The translations under genes and the position numbers were made by a program. Shown here piece by piece: positions 37,088 through 46,681 of a stretch of 64,000 nt of DNA. This DNA is from HGM04593 sp045654645 (GTDB lineage: Bacteria; Bacteroidota; Bacteroidia; Bacteroidales; Bacteroidaceae). How positions within the stretch are numbered: the first letter of the stretch is position 1; each line of letters opens with the position of its first letter. The notes beneath the pieces were generated by a model. The model saw only the letters and a program-made list of their open reading frames with translations, did not search any database and was not told the DNA's origin. The stretch is from the NCBI GenBank assembly GCA_045654645.1, contig JAZONR010000057.1:1-64000 (forward strand), read 5' to 3'.

Positions 37088-38575
37088 ATGTACTTTACCG
37101 ATTTCGATTTTGAAGATGAAGTGCTTGATGCACTCGACGCAATGCGCTTTGAAAAGTGCACCCCCATACAAGAACAAACACTCGAACCACTGATGGCCGG
37201 CCGCGACCTCATTGGCGTGGCGCAAACAGGAACAGGCAAAACAGCAGCCTATCTGCTGCCCGTTCTCAACAAGCTGTGCCAAGGCGGCTACCCCGAGGAC
37301 GCCATCAACTGCGTCATTATGGCCCCCACACGCGAGCTCGCACAGCAGATAGACCGTCAGCTCGAGGGTTTTACCTATTTTATGCAAGTATCGAGCGTAG
37401 CCATCTATGGTGGCAACGACGGCCAGCGCTATGAACAGGAGCTGCGCGGAATGTCGCGCGGCGCCGACATCATAGTAGCCACCCCCGGCCGCCTCATAAG
37501 CCACATAAACCTTGGCAACATAGACCTCTCCAAGGTCTCATTCTTCATCCTCGATGAAGCCGACCGAATGCTTGATATGGGCTTCTGCAACGACATAATG
37601 ACCATTGCCAAGCAGCTCCCCAAGGAGCGCCAGACAATGCTTTTCTCTGCCACAATGCCCGAGGAGATACGCAAGCTTGCAAAAGACCTGCTCACCGACC
37701 CCGTGCAGATAACCCTTGCACTTGCCAAGCCCGCCGACGGCATCACACAGCAAGCCTACGTGTGCCACGAGGGCCAGAAACTGGGCATCCTCAACAGCAT
37801 CTTCGACAACGAGAGCAGCGAACGAGTCATACTCTTTGCATCGCGCAAGACCAAGGTAAAAGAGATATCCCACACCCTCAAGAAACACGGCTTCAATGTG
37901 GGAGAGATGCACAGCGACCTGAGCCAAGCCGAGCGCGATGATATTATGTTCCAATACAAGAGCCGCAAGATTGATATGATTGTGGCAACCGACATCCTTG
38001 CACGCGGAATAGACATCGACGACATACGCATTGTCATCAACTACGATGTTCCCCGCGATTGCGACGACTACATACACCGCATAGGCCGCACCGCACGTGC
38101 AGGCACCAAAGGCCGCGCCATCACACTGGTGAATGTAGAGGACCAGGAATACTTCAAGCGCATCGAAGAGTTCATTGAGCAAGATGTGCCCAAGCTCAAT
38201 ATTCCCGAAAAACTTGGCGAGGCGCCCGCCTATGAGCCCAAGAAAAAGCAAAAAGGCAACAACCGCCAACGCAACGAAAAAAGAGGCTCAAAGCAGCGCG
38301 CAGGAGGTGAGAGAAAAGAGAGCGAACAGAACACCCGCAAACGCAACGGCAACAGAAGACGCCACGGCAAGCGCAACGAAAATGCACAGCCCAACGCCAC
38401 GAATGTAACAGCCACAGCTCAGCAAACAACCTTGCCTCAACAACCCAACAACAATGCCGACGCAACGACACAGCAGAGCGCCGAGAAGAAACGCCGACGC
38501 CCCCAAAGACGCAACCGCCACCGCGGCAACAAGCCCTCGGGCAGCAACACTGCACCGGCAACCACAAATGAGTAA
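37088..38575 (+). CDS. DEAD-box RNA helicase, RhlE-like
   Basis: 495 residues. Q motif (PIQEQT), motif I AQTGTGKT, motif Ia PTRELAQQ, TPGRL, motif II DEAD (ILDEADRML), motif III SAT, motif IV/V IVATDILARGIDI, and motif VI HRIGRTARAG. Two RecA lobes end near residue 370. The tail (about 385-495) is low complexity and rich in Lys, Arg, Asn, Gln and Thr, an RNA-binding tail often seen in this family. Expected to act in ribosome assembly or RNA decay. The gene starts 9 bp after the LptF/G stop and is followed 6 bp later by the carbonic anhydrase-like gene. Confidence 0.95.
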   Translation: MYFTDFDFEDEVLDALDAMRFEKCTPIQEQTLEPLMAGRDLIGVAQTGTGKTAAYLLPVLNKLCQGGYPEDAINCVIMAPTRELAQQIDRQLEGFTYFMQVSSVAIYGGNDGQRYEQELRGMSRGADIIVATPGRLISHINLGNIDLSKVSFFILDEADRMLDMGFCNDIMTIAKQLPKERQTMLFSATMPEEIRKLAKDLLTDPVQITLALAKPADGITQQAYVCHEGQKLGILNSIFDNESSERVILFASRKTKVKEISHTLKKHGFNVGEMHSDLSQAERDDIMFQYKSRKIDMIVATDILARGIDIDDIRIVINYDVPRDCDDYIHRIGRTARAGTKGRAITLVNVEDQEYFKRIEEFIEQDVPKLNIPEKLGEAPAYEPKKKQKGNNRQRNEKRGSKQRAGGERKESEQNTRKRNGNRRRHGKRNENAQPNATNVTATAQQTTLPQQPNNNADATTQQSAEKKRRRPQRRNRHRGNKPSGSNTAPATTNE

Positions 38576-38581
38576 CACACT

Positions 38582-39097
38582 ATGGCAATAATAAAAGAGA
38601 TACGCGGCACAAAGCCCACAATAGGCAACAACTGTTTCCTTGCCGAAACAGCAGCCATCATTGGCGATGTAACAATGGGCGACAACTGCTCCATTTGGTA
38701 TGGCACAGTGCTGCGCGGCGATGTAAACACCATCACCATTGGCAACAACGTCAATATTCAAGACGGCGCCGTTGTCCACACCCTCTACAAGCGCTCCACA
38801 ACCGTCATTGGCAACAATGTGTCAATTGGGCACAATGCCACCATACACGGCGCCCACCTTCAAGACAACTGCCTTGTGGGAATGGGAGCCACCGTGCTCG
38901 ACAATGCCATTGTGGAGAGCGGCGCCATTGTGGCAGCCGGTGCGCTTATAACATCAGGAATGAAGGTTGAGAGCGGATGGATTTACGCCGGAGTACCCGC
39001 AAAAAAAATCAAACAAGTGAGCCCCGAACAGCAACAGGAGATTATTGAACGCATAGCCAATGATTATATAATGTATGCATCGTGGTACAAAGAGTAA
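38582..39097 (+). CDS. Gamma-carbonic anhydrase family protein (left-handed beta-helix)
   Basis: 171 residues. Hexapeptide repeats of the left-handed beta-helix run from about residue 20 to 130 (IGDVTMGDNCSIWYGTVLRGDVNTITIGNNVNIQDGAVVH). His residues in VVH, GHN and GAH-type positions match the zinc ligands of this family. A C-terminal helix ends the protein. Members are trimers; some have carbonic anhydrase activity and others serve as acyl-carrier or ferripyochelin-binding homologues. A bicarbonate link is possible but unproven. Confidence 0.88.
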   Translation: MAIIKEIRGTKPTIGNNCFLAETAAIIGDVTMGDNCSIWYGTVLRGDVNTITIGNNVNIQDGAVVHTLYKRSTTVIGNNVSIGHNATIHGAHLQDNCLVGMGATVLDNAIVESGAIVAAGALITSGMKVESGWIYAGVPAKKIKQVSPEQQQEIIERIANDYIMYASWYKE

Positions 39098-39192
39098 ACT
39101 GAAAAGGGAAAGCGGAAAACGGAAATCTTTTCATTTACTTTTCACCTTTCACCTTTTTATGAGTGATTAATATAAACTAAAATAAAACCATT

Positions 39193-41397
39193 ATGAAACA
39201 TCTGTTTTCACTACTAACATCTCTTGTCATTTCGGCAACAGCACTTGCCCAGGGCAATGTTACGCTAAATGACGTAATGAGAGGCGGCTACTGGCCCCAA
39301 ACCTATGCAGCCATAAAGCCTATGGCCGACGGCGAACACTTCGCGCGAATGAGCAACGACCGCACTATGATTCTCAAGGGGTCATTCCGCACCGGCGCCA
39401 TTGTAGACACCCTCTTCAACGCAGCCACAGCACGCAATTTCAACGAGAAACACATCGACGGCTACCAGTTCTCGCCCGATGAAAAGCTAATCCTGTTGCA
39501 AACCAAGACAAAAAACATCTACCGCAACTCCTTCACTGCCGAGCACCACATCTACAGCCGCAAGAACAACAAGACACGTCCCCTGTCGCAAAATGGAGCA
39601 CAGCAAGTTCCAAAGTTCTCACCCGACGGCACAATGATAGCCTTTGTGCGCGAGAACAACATCTTCCTTGTGAAGCTCCTGTTCAACGACGCCGAGTCTC
39701 AGGTAACAACCGACGGCGAGTTCCGCAAAATCATCAACGGCATCCCCGACTGGGTAAACGAAGAGGAGTTTATGAACAACTGCTCCTATGACTTCAGCGC
39801 CGACAGCAAAGCCATTGCCTACATCAAGTACGACGAAAGCGAGGTGATGATGTACGATATGCCAATGTATATTCCCACAGGCAATCCCAACTATGAATAC
39901 GATGACTTCTGCGCACCCTACAGCTTCAAATACCCCGTTGCAGGAGCAGCCAATTCAAAGGTTACTGTTCACTCCTTTGACATCAAGAGCCGTGTAACAC
40001 GCAAGCTCAACATACCCCTCCCCGAAGAGGGCTACATCCCCCGCATCAAGTTCACCAAAGACCCCGAGACACTTGCAGTCCTCACCCTCAACCGCCACCA
40101 AAGCGTTATGGAAATTCAAGCCGTAAACCCCTATTCGGGCATCAGCAAAACAATCCTGCGCGAGGAGAGCGACACCTATCTCAACGAGCAGGTATATGCC
40201 GGCATTGAGTTCTATGACAAATATTTTGTGCTTCAGAGCGAGCGCACAGGCTACAACCACCTCTATCTCTACACCATCAACGGCCAGCTCGTGCGCCCCA
40301 TCACCAGCGGCGAGTTCGAGGTTAAGCACCTCTATGGCTGGGACAGCAAGAAAAACGAGTTCTACTACTCGAGCAACGAAGGCAGCCCACTGCGCGAGAA
40401 TATATATAAGGTAGACAAAAAAGGCAAAAAGACAAGGCTCACCACCGGCGAAGGCACCAACAACGCCGTCTTCAGCACAGGAATGAAATACTTCATCAAC
40501 ACATTCTCCAACATCACCACCCCCCACATTGTAACAACCAACACCAACAGCGGCAAGGTGATAAAAACCCTCATCGACAACAGCAACCTCAAAGAGCGCC
40601 TTGCCAAGTTCAATATGCCAAGCAAGGAGTTCTTCACCTTCACCACCACCGACGGCATTGAGCTCAACGGCTGGATGATTAAGCCTGCCGATTTCGATGC
40701 AAGCAAAAAATACCCCGTTGTAATGTTCCAGTACAGCGGCCCCTACTCGCAGCAAGTGCGCGACAGCTGGAACATTGGCAACTATGGCAATGCAATGTTC
40801 GAGAGCTATATGGCCGGTGAAGGCTTCATTATGGTGTGCGTTGATGGCCGCGGAACAGGTGGTCGCGGAACAGAGTTTGGCAAGTGCACCTACCTTAACA
40901 TAGGAAAATATGAGCCACACGACCAGGTGGAAACAGCAAAATACCTGGGCACACTCCCCTATGTAGACAAAGACAACATTGGCATTTGGGGCTGGAGTTT
41001 CGGCGGCTACAACACACTAATGTCAATGAGCCAGGACGATGCAGTGTTCAAGGCAGGCGTTGCCGTTGCCGCACCAACCGACTGGCGTTTCTATGACACA
41101 GTATACACCGAGCGCTATATGCGCACCCCCAAGGAGAACAAAGAGGGCTACGATGCAGGCTCGGCTATCGTAAACGTGAACAAATTGAGCGGCGCCCTGC
41201 TGCTTGTACACGGCACAGCCGACGACAATGTTCACCTGCGCAATATGATACGCTACACCCACGCACTCACACAAGCCAACAAAAAGTTCGAGATGGCCCT
41301 CTACCCCGACAGCAACCACAGCATCTACTATGGCAACAACACACGCTATCACCTCTTTGAGAAAATAGCAGAGTTCTTCAAAGCGAATTTGAAGTAA
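39193..41397 (+). CDS. Dipeptidyl peptidase IV-type S9 serine peptidase
   Basis: 734 residues. The signal peptide (about 1-19, ending ALAQ) directs it to the periplasm or surface. An N-terminal eight-bladed propeller (DPPIV_N, about 60-470) precedes an alpha/beta hydrolase domain (about 500-734). Ser about 602 lies in GWSFGGY, Asp about 676 in GTADDNVH and His about 710 in SNHSIYY. The Glu pair in VNEEEF fits the dipeptidyl motif that holds the free N-terminus. It removes Xaa-Pro dipeptides from peptides. It follows the carbonic anhydrase-like gene by 95 bp that hold only low-complexity sequence, and has a downstream palindromic terminator. Confidence 0.93.
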   Translation: MKHLFSLLTSLVISATALAQGNVTLNDVMRGGYWPQTYAAIKPMADGEHFARMSNDRTMILKGSFRTGAIVDTLFNAATARNFNEKHIDGYQFSPDEKLILLQTKTKNIYRNSFTAEHHIYSRKNNKTRPLSQNGAQQVPKFSPDGTMIAFVRENNIFLVKLLFNDAESQVTTDGEFRKIINGIPDWVNEEEFMNNCSYDFSADSKAIAYIKYDESEVMMYDMPMYIPTGNPNYEYDDFCAPYSFKYPVAGAANSKVTVHSFDIKSRVTRKLNIPLPEEGYIPRIKFTKDPETLAVLTLNRHQSVMEIQAVNPYSGISKTILREESDTYLNEQVYAGIEFYDKYFVLQSERTGYNHLYLYTINGQLVRPITSGEFEVKHLYGWDSKKNEFYYSSNEGSPLRENIYKVDKKGKKTRLTTGEGTNNAVFSTGMKYFINTFSNITTPHIVTTNTNSGKVIKTLIDNSNLKERLAKFNMPSKEFFTFTTTDGIELNGWMIKPADFDASKKYPVVMFQYSGPYSQQVRDSWNIGNYGNAMFESYMAGEGFIMVCVDGRGTGGRGTEFGKCTYLNIGKYEPHDQVETAKYLGTLPYVDKDNIGIWGWSFGGYNTLMSMSQDDAVFKAGVAVAAPTDWRFYDTVYTERYMRTPKENKEGYDAGSAIVNVNKLSGALLLVHGTADDNVHLRNMIRYTHALTQANKKFEMALYPDSNHSIYYGNNTRYHLFEKIAEFFKANLK

Positions 41398-41422
41398 GCA
41401 GAAGCAAAAATATATAACGAAA

Positions 41423-41462
41423 GAGACTGAGTCAAAAGTAATTTTGGCTCAGTCTCTTTATC
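41423..41462. repeat. Dispersed terminator-like palindrome, copy 3 (inverted)
   Basis: GAGACTGAG and CTCAGTCTC flank TCAAAAGTAATTTTGG, with T runs to the right. It is the reverse complement of copies 1 and 2, with base changes that keep or improve pairing (the outer stem is now perfect). It ends the DPP IV gene. Confidence 0.8.
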
Positions 41463-41644
41463 ATTTTTTATGGTTCCTTCGCTAATGCTCAGGATGACAG
41501 TTTGTTAATTCCAATCTCTGATAAGTGAGATAAAAAGGTAAAATACAAGGCTTGTGCAAACGAGTGAAATGTAAAGCTTGCTTTAGCATTTCGTAACGAG
41601 TGCAGCCAAGGCTCGCCAAAGGCAGCCGGCTTGCGATGCATTGG

Positions 41645-41720
41645 AAACCGGAGTTTACTAAACGTAAATGAGGATTTACAATGCAAGCGTAACGCAGTAG
41701 TTTAGCTTTTTAATCACTTA
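41645..41720. repeat. Dispersed intergenic repeat, copy A
   Basis: The tract shares GAGTTTACT, GTAAATGAGGATTTA, AAGCGTAACGCAGTA and GCTTTTTA with 46507-46578 in the same order and spacing. It abuts the aspS stop codon. The region 41490-41640 to its left holds a spurious reading frame and no gene I can support. Confidence 0.6.
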
Positions 41721-43481
41721 TCACTTATCCTTTATATCTACCACAATATTCAACTCCGTCAGCTGCTCGGGCTCGAGGACTGAAGGTGCATCAATCATTG
41801 TGTCGCGGCCTGAGTTGTTCTTTGGGAATGCGATGCAGTCGCGGATTGAGTCGAGACCTGCGAAGAGGCTCACCCAACGGTCGAGACCGTAAGCCAAACC
41901 ACCGTGAGGGGGCGCGCCATACTTGAAGGCATCGAGCAACCAGCCAAACTGCTGCTGTGCACGCTCGGGGGTGAAGCCAAGGAGAGCAAACATCTTGTTC
42001 TGCAACTCGCTGTCGTAGATACGGATTGAGCCACCGCCAACCTCAACGCCGTTGATAATCATATCGTAGGCGTTGGCACGAACTGCGCCCATATCGGTGT
42101 CCAAGAGAGGAATATCCTCGGGCTTTGGCGATGTGAAGGGATGGTGCATTGCCATATAACGGCCCTCCTCTTCGCTATACTCGAAGAGCGGGAAATCAAC
42201 AACCCACAGGCAAGAGAACTTGTTCTTGTCGCGCAGGCCAAGCTGGTTACCAACCTCCAAACGGAGCTCGCACAGCTGTTTGCGAGTTTTCATTGCGTCA
42301 TCGCCACTGAGGATGAGGATGAGGTCGCCCGGCTCGGCATCGAAGGCAGCCTTCATTGCCTGAAGAACCTCTTGGGTATAGAATTTATCTACGCTCGATT
42401 TCACTGTGCCGTCAGCCTCAACGCGGGCATAGACCATACCCTTTGCACCAATCTGTGGACGGCGCACAAAGTCGGTGAGTGCATCGAGCTGCTTGCGTGT
42501 GTAGGTTGCGGCACCCTTGGCGCAGATACCACCGATGTACTCGGCACTGTCGAACACAGGGAAACCGTGGCCTTTCATAATGTCCATAAGCTCCACAAAC
42601 TTCATCTCGAAACGGGTATCGGGCTTGTCGCAGCCATAGTACTTCATCGCATCGTGCCAAGTCATACGGGGGAACTGTCCCTGGAGCTCAACACCGCGAA
42701 TGGTTTTAAAGAGGTGCTTTGCCATACCCTCGAAGAGTGAGATTACATCCTCCTGCTCAACAAAGCTCATCTCGCAGTCTATTTGTGTAAACTCGGGCTG
42801 ACGGTCGGCACGCAGGTCCTCATCGCGGAAACATTTTACTATCTGGAAATAGCGGTCGAAGCCCGACACCATCAACAGCTGCTTGAAGAGCTGCGGGCTC
42901 TGTGGCAGGGCATAGAACTGACCGGGATTCATACGCGAAGGGACAACAAAGTCGCGTGCACCCTCGGGGGTTGATGCGATGAGCATTGGAGTCTCAACCT
43001 CGATGAAGTTCATTGAGTCGAGATAGCGACGCACCTCCATCGTCATCTGGTGGCGCAACTCAAGGTTGCGGCGCACAGCACCACGACGCAGGTCGAGATA
43101 ACGATACTTCATACGTATGTCATCACCACCGTCGGTGTTATCCTCAATGGTGAAAGGAGGTGTGGCAGCCTCGTTAAGGATATTGAGCTCATTAACGATT
43201 ATCTCAATGTCGCCGGTGGGGATATTGGCATTTTTGCTCTGACGCTCGCTAACCACACCCGTTGCCTGAATGACAAACTCACGGCCAAGATGTGAAGCTT
43301 TCTCGCAAAGCTCGGCATTTGCATCCTCGCTGAACACCAGCTGTGTAATACCATAACGGTCGCGCAGGTCTACAAAGGTCATACCACCCATCTTGCGGGC
43401 ACGCTGCACCCAACCACTCAAGGTAACTGTTGTATTAACATCGGCCAACCTAAGTTCGCCACAAGTCTTTGTTCTAAACAT
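41721..43481 (-). CDS. aspS: Aspartyl-tRNA synthetase
   Basis: 586 residues, bacterial type. An N-terminal OB anticodon-binding domain covers about 1-110 (TVTLSGWVQRARKMGGMTFVDLRDRYGITQLVF). The class II catalytic domain shows motif 1 around VRRYLDSMNFIEVETPMLIAS, motif 2 FRDEDLRADRQPEFTQID and motif 3 GLAYGLDRW. A GAD insertion (about 300-420) is present, as in bacterial AspRS. It charges tRNA-Asp. The gene is monocistronic on the minus strand. Confidence 0.97.
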   Translation of the reverse strand: MFRTKTCGELRLADVNTTVTLSGWVQRARKMGGMTFVDLRDRYGITQLVFSEDANAELCEKASHLGREFVIQATGVVSERQSKNANIPTGDIEIIVNELNILNEAATPPFTIEDNTDGGDDIRMKYRYLDLRRGAVRRNLELRHQMTMEVRRYLDSMNFIEVETPMLIASTPEGARDFVVPSRMNPGQFYALPQSPQLFKQLLMVSGFDRYFQIVKCFRDEDLRADRQPEFTQIDCEMSFVEQEDVISLFEGMAKHLFKTIRGVELQGQFPRMTWHDAMKYYGCDKPDTRFEMKFVELMDIMKGHGFPVFDSAEYIGGICAKGAATYTRKQLDALTDFVRRPQIGAKGMVYARVEADGTVKSSVDKFYTQEVLQAMKAAFDAEPGDLILILSGDDAMKTRKQLCELRLEVGNQLGLRDKNKFSCLWVVDFPLFEYSEEEGRYMAMHHPFTSPKPEDIPLLDTDMGAVRANAYDMIINGVEVGGGSIRIYDSELQNKMFALLGFTPERAQQQFGWLLDAFKYGAPPHGGLAYGLDRWVSLFAGLDSIRDCIAFPKNNSGRDTMIDAPSVLEPEQLTELNIVVDIKDK

Positions 43482-43827
43482 CTCTATACTTTTAATTTTA
43501 CGTTATTCAATCACAATTCAGCCACGCGCCAAAGCGCACAGCACTACAAGATGCAAAATTACTAAAAAATGCCGATTAACAGCACAAAACAGTACCATAT
43601 TTTAAAGAGACATCTATTTTAGAAGCAATGGCACTGCGTTGTGCCGTAACATTTACCACTTATGTCAGCAACAATCTGCCACTCAACCCCTTTTGCACGC
43701 CATTTTTGCCGCTTTGAGCAACATTTTGTTCACACAATACAATTATTTTCATAATATTTAATAGTTTGGCACGCTTTTTGTAAGAAACTTTATGTAAAAA
43801 GTTACTCCCGGTAGCTTTTTTATAGAT

Positions 43828-43835
43828 TAACTTCG
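43828..43835 (+). promoter_or_regulatory. -7 promoter element for clpC
   Basis: TAACTTCG lies 65 bp before the clpC start codon. It resembles TATCTTCG with one change; no clear -33 TTTG is visible. Confidence 0.4.
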
Positions 43836-43886
43836 CAACCGGCTAAGAAAAAGAGGCCGCACACGATTATTCACAAGATGTTAATT

Positions 43887-43894
43887 AGGAGGAG
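43887..43894 (+). promoter_or_regulatory. Strong Shine-Dalgarno sequence of clpC
   Basis: AGGAGGAG lies six bases before the clpC ATG. Most genes in this window lack a Shine-Dalgarno sequence, so this is unusual and fixes the start at 43901. Confidence 0.7.
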
Positions 43895-43900
43895 AAAGAT

Positions 43901-46411
43901 ATGAGCAACGAATTTTCGCAAAAGATATCGGAAATACTCACGCTGAGCAAGGAGGAGGCAACCCGCCTGCGCAGCAGAACAATAAATCCCGAGCACCTGC
44001 TGCTGGGAATCATACGCAAGGAGAAGTGCTGCGCTGTGGAGATACTCAGCAGTATGGAAATTGACGTGATGGAGATAAAGCGCATCATTGAAGAGCGCAC
44101 AATCGACGCAACAACAATGGAGAGGCCCTTTAGCGATGATGTTGAGATGAGCCTCAGCACAGCAAGAATACTGCGCTTCACCACCCTTGAGGCGCGTGCA
44201 CTCAAGACCTTTGCCGACACCGAGCATCTGCTGCTTGGTATCCTGAAGGAGAGGAACAACCTTGCAGCCGACATACTGGAGGCCAACGATGCCACATATA
44301 ACAAGGTGCTCGATGCCATAAAGTCGAAGAAGCCCGACACAAACAACGGCCCCACAAACGGCTTTGGCTACACCGACCAGGATGATGATGAAGAGACCCT
44401 TCCGGGCGCTCCACACCAGGCACACACTGGCACCACACAGCAGGCCAAGCCATCGAACGACACCCCTGTGCTCGACAACTTTGGCGTAGATATGACAAAG
44501 GCTGCAGCCGAGGGCAAGCTCGACCCCGTTGTAGGCCGCGAAAAGGAGATAGAACGAATATCGCAGATATTGAGCCGCCGCAAGAAGAACAACCCCATTC
44601 TCATTGGCGAGCCCGGTGTGGGCAAATCGGCGATTGTTGAGGGCCTTGCACAGCGCATTGTGGAGCGTAAGACCTCGCGCGCCCTCTTCGACAAGCGCAT
44701 AGTGGCGCTCGATATGACAGCTGTAGTAGCGGGCACCAAATACCGCGGACAGTTTGAGGAGCGTCTGAAAGCCATCATCAACGAGTTGGAGAGCAACCCC
44801 AACATAATCATCTTCATAGATGAGATACACACCATCGTTGGTGCAGGCTCAACTCCCGGCTCAATGGACGCAGCCAACATTCTAAAGCCCTCGCTTGCGC
44901 GTGGCGCCATACAGTGCATAGGTGCAACAACCGTTGATGAGTATCGCAAGACAATTGAGAAGGACGGTGCCCTTGAACGTCGTTTCCAAAAAGTGCTTGT
45001 CGAGCCCACATCCAACGAGGATACATACACAATACTGAAGAACATAAAGGAGCGCTACGAAGACCACCACAATGTAATCTACACCGATGAAGCACTGCTT
45101 GCGTGTGTAAAACTAACCGACCGCTACATAACCGACCGTTGCTTCCCCGACAAAGCCATTGACGCAATGGATGAGGCAGGAGCCCGTATGCACATAACCA
45201 ACATTGTGGTGCCCAAGGAGATTAGCGACCAAGAAGAGCTCATTGCCAAAGTGAACGGCGAGAAGAATGCCGCCGTAAAGCGCCAGGACTTTGAAGAGGC
45301 AGCCAATCTGCGCGACCGCGAGAAGACACTGCAGGCCGAACTCACCCAAATGAAAGAGGAGTGGGAAAAGAGCCTTTCCAACAGCCGCCAAACGGTGGGC
45401 GAGGAGGAGATTGCCCGCGTGGTGTCAATGATTTCGGGTGTGCCAATGCAGCGTATGCAGCAAGATGAGTGGACACGCCTCAAGGGAATGCGCAACGAGC
45501 TCACAAGCAAGGTTATTGCCCAAGAGACTGCAATAGAGAAGCTCACAAAGGCTATTCAGCGCAGCCGCGTGGGACTGCAAAACCCCAACAAGCCCATTGG
45601 CACATTTATGTTCCTGGGCCCCACCGGCGTGGGCAAGACACTGCTTGCCAAGGAACTTGCCAAGTTTATGTTTGGCAGCGCCGATGCCCTCATACGCATA
45701 GATATGAGCGAATATATGGAGAAATTCACAGTGTCGCGCCTTGTAGGCGCCCCTCCGGGCTATGTAGGCTATGAAGAGGGCGGCCAGCTCACAGAGCGTG
45801 TTCGCCGCCGCCCCTACTCCATCATACTGCTCGATGAGATTGAGAAGGCACACACCGATGTGTTCAACCTTCTGCTGCAGGTGATGGATGAAGGCCGCCT
45901 CACCGACAGCTACGGCCGCACGGTAGACTTCCGCAACACAGTGCTCATAATGACCTCGAACGTGGGCTCACGCGAGCTCAAGGACTTTGGTGCCGGCATA
46001 GGCTTTGGCAAAGATGAACGCCTGGGCAACAAAGAGTATTCGCGCGACGTAATACAAAAGGCTCTCAACAAACGCTTTGCGCCCGAGTTCCTCAACCGCA
46101 TCGACGAGATAATAAACTTTGACCAGCTTGGCAAGGATGCCATCACAAGCATTGTGGACCTTGAACTCACACAAATTGTGAAGCGCATCACCGAGCTTGG
46201 CTACAGCATTGAGCTTACAACAGAAGCCAAGCAGTTCCTTGCCGAAAAGGGCTATGACATACAATATGGCGCACGTCCATTGAAACGAGCCCTTCAGAGC
46301 TATGTTGAGGATGAAATATCGGAACTGCTGCTCGACGGAGCATTGCAACCGGGCGACAATATAGTTGTTGCAGCAGGAGAAGATAAACTGAAATTTGAAG
46401 TGAAAAGATAA
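43901..46411 (+). CDS. clpC: ATP-dependent Clp protease ATP-binding subunit ClpC
   Basis: 836 residues, an HSP100 unfoldase partner of ClpP. Clp N-repeats cover about 1-140 (RTINPEHLLLGI and DTEHLLLGIL, tandem). AAA-1 has Walker A GEPGVGKS near 236. A UVR-like coiled-coil insert (about 445-480, NAAVKRQDFEEAANLRDREK) separates ClpC from ClpB. AAA-2 has Walker A GPTGVGKT near 573. The IGF-type loop for docking ClpP (GAGIGFGKD) is present near 700. A hairpin with eight T follows the gene. Confidence 0.95.
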   Translation: MSNEFSQKISEILTLSKEEATRLRSRTINPEHLLLGIIRKEKCCAVEILSSMEIDVMEIKRIIEERTIDATTMERPFSDDVEMSLSTARILRFTTLEARALKTFADTEHLLLGILKERNNLAADILEANDATYNKVLDAIKSKKPDTNNGPTNGFGYTDQDDDEETLPGAPHQAHTGTTQQAKPSNDTPVLDNFGVDMTKAAAEGKLDPVVGREKEIERISQILSRRKKNNPILIGEPGVGKSAIVEGLAQRIVERKTSRALFDKRIVALDMTAVVAGTKYRGQFEERLKAIINELESNPNIIIFIDEIHTIVGAGSTPGSMDAANILKPSLARGAIQCIGATTVDEYRKTIEKDGALERRFQKVLVEPTSNEDTYTILKNIKERYEDHHNVIYTDEALLACVKLTDRYITDRCFPDKAIDAMDEAGARMHITNIVVPKEISDQEELIAKVNGEKNAAVKRQDFEEAANLRDREKTLQAELTQMKEEWEKSLSNSRQTVGEEEIARVVSMISGVPMQRMQQDEWTRLKGMRNELTSKVIAQETAIEKLTKAIQRSRVGLQNPNKPIGTFMFLGPTGVGKTLLAKELAKFMFGSADALIRIDMSEYMEKFTVSRLVGAPPGYVGYEEGGQLTERVRRRPYSIILLDEIEKAHTDVFNLLLQVMDEGRLTDSYGRTVDFRNTVLIMTSNVGSRELKDFGAGIGFGKDERLGNKEYSRDVIQKALNKRFAPEFLNRIDEIINFDQLGKDAITSIVDLELTQIVKRITELGYSIELTTEAKQFLAEKGYDIQYGARPLKRALQSYVEDEISELLLDGALQPGDNIVVAAGEDKLKFEVKR

Positions 46412-46422
46412 TGACACAACGA

Positions 46423-46461
46423 GAGCGGCCCAAAAGCAAAATTGGGTCGCTCCTTTTTTTT
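46423..46461 (+). terminator. Terminator of clpC
   Basis: GAGCGGCCCAA and TTGGGTCGCTC form an 11-bp stem with one wobble, followed by a T8 run. Its CCCAA/TTGGG inner stem resembles the dispersed palindromes elsewhere in the window. Confidence 0.85.
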
Positions 46462-46506
46462 AGAGGTAGTATAAAAAGAGCTGTTTTAAGGCCTGCGCAC
46501 TACTTC

Positions 46507-46578
46507 AAACCGCAGTTTACTTGGGTAAATGAGGATTTAAAGGAGAAGCATAACACAGTAATACGCTTTTTAGTCATT
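46507..46578. repeat. Dispersed intergenic repeat, copy B
   Basis: Diverged copy of 41645-41720, with the same blocks in the same order: CAGTTTACT, GTAAATGAGGATTTA, AAGCATAACACAGTA and GCTTTTTA. It lies between clpC and htpG. Confidence 0.6.
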
Positions 46579-46681
46579 CATTATCTGCCAAAATGTCAGT
46601 CACAGAACAACTGGCATTTTTTTTGTTTTATATAAGATGAAGACGATTCACCAACAAATATAAACTTAAAAAATAAACAAT

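Larger units (their letters stand above)
43482..43900. other. Divergent intergenic region between aspS and clpC, 419 bp
   Basis: AT-rich, no credible gene. It holds the clpC promoter element (43828-43835) and a strong ribosome binding site (43887-43894). The aspS promoter should lie at its left end, but no clear -7 match is seen there. Confidence 0.55.

Noticed and set aside
39955..40920. Long minus-strand frame inside the DPP IV gene
   Set aside because: Antisense to a gene with a complete S9 catalytic triad; the composition is what the reverse frame of such codons gives.
41489..41686. Small minus-strand frame of 65 codons in the aspS-DPP IV gap
   Set aside because: It overlaps the dispersed intergenic repeat and lacks promoter and start context; probably a spurious frame of a repeat.
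43871..44830. Long minus-strand frame opposite clpC
   Set aside because: Antisense shadow of the ClpC N-terminal and first AAA region; no coding features.
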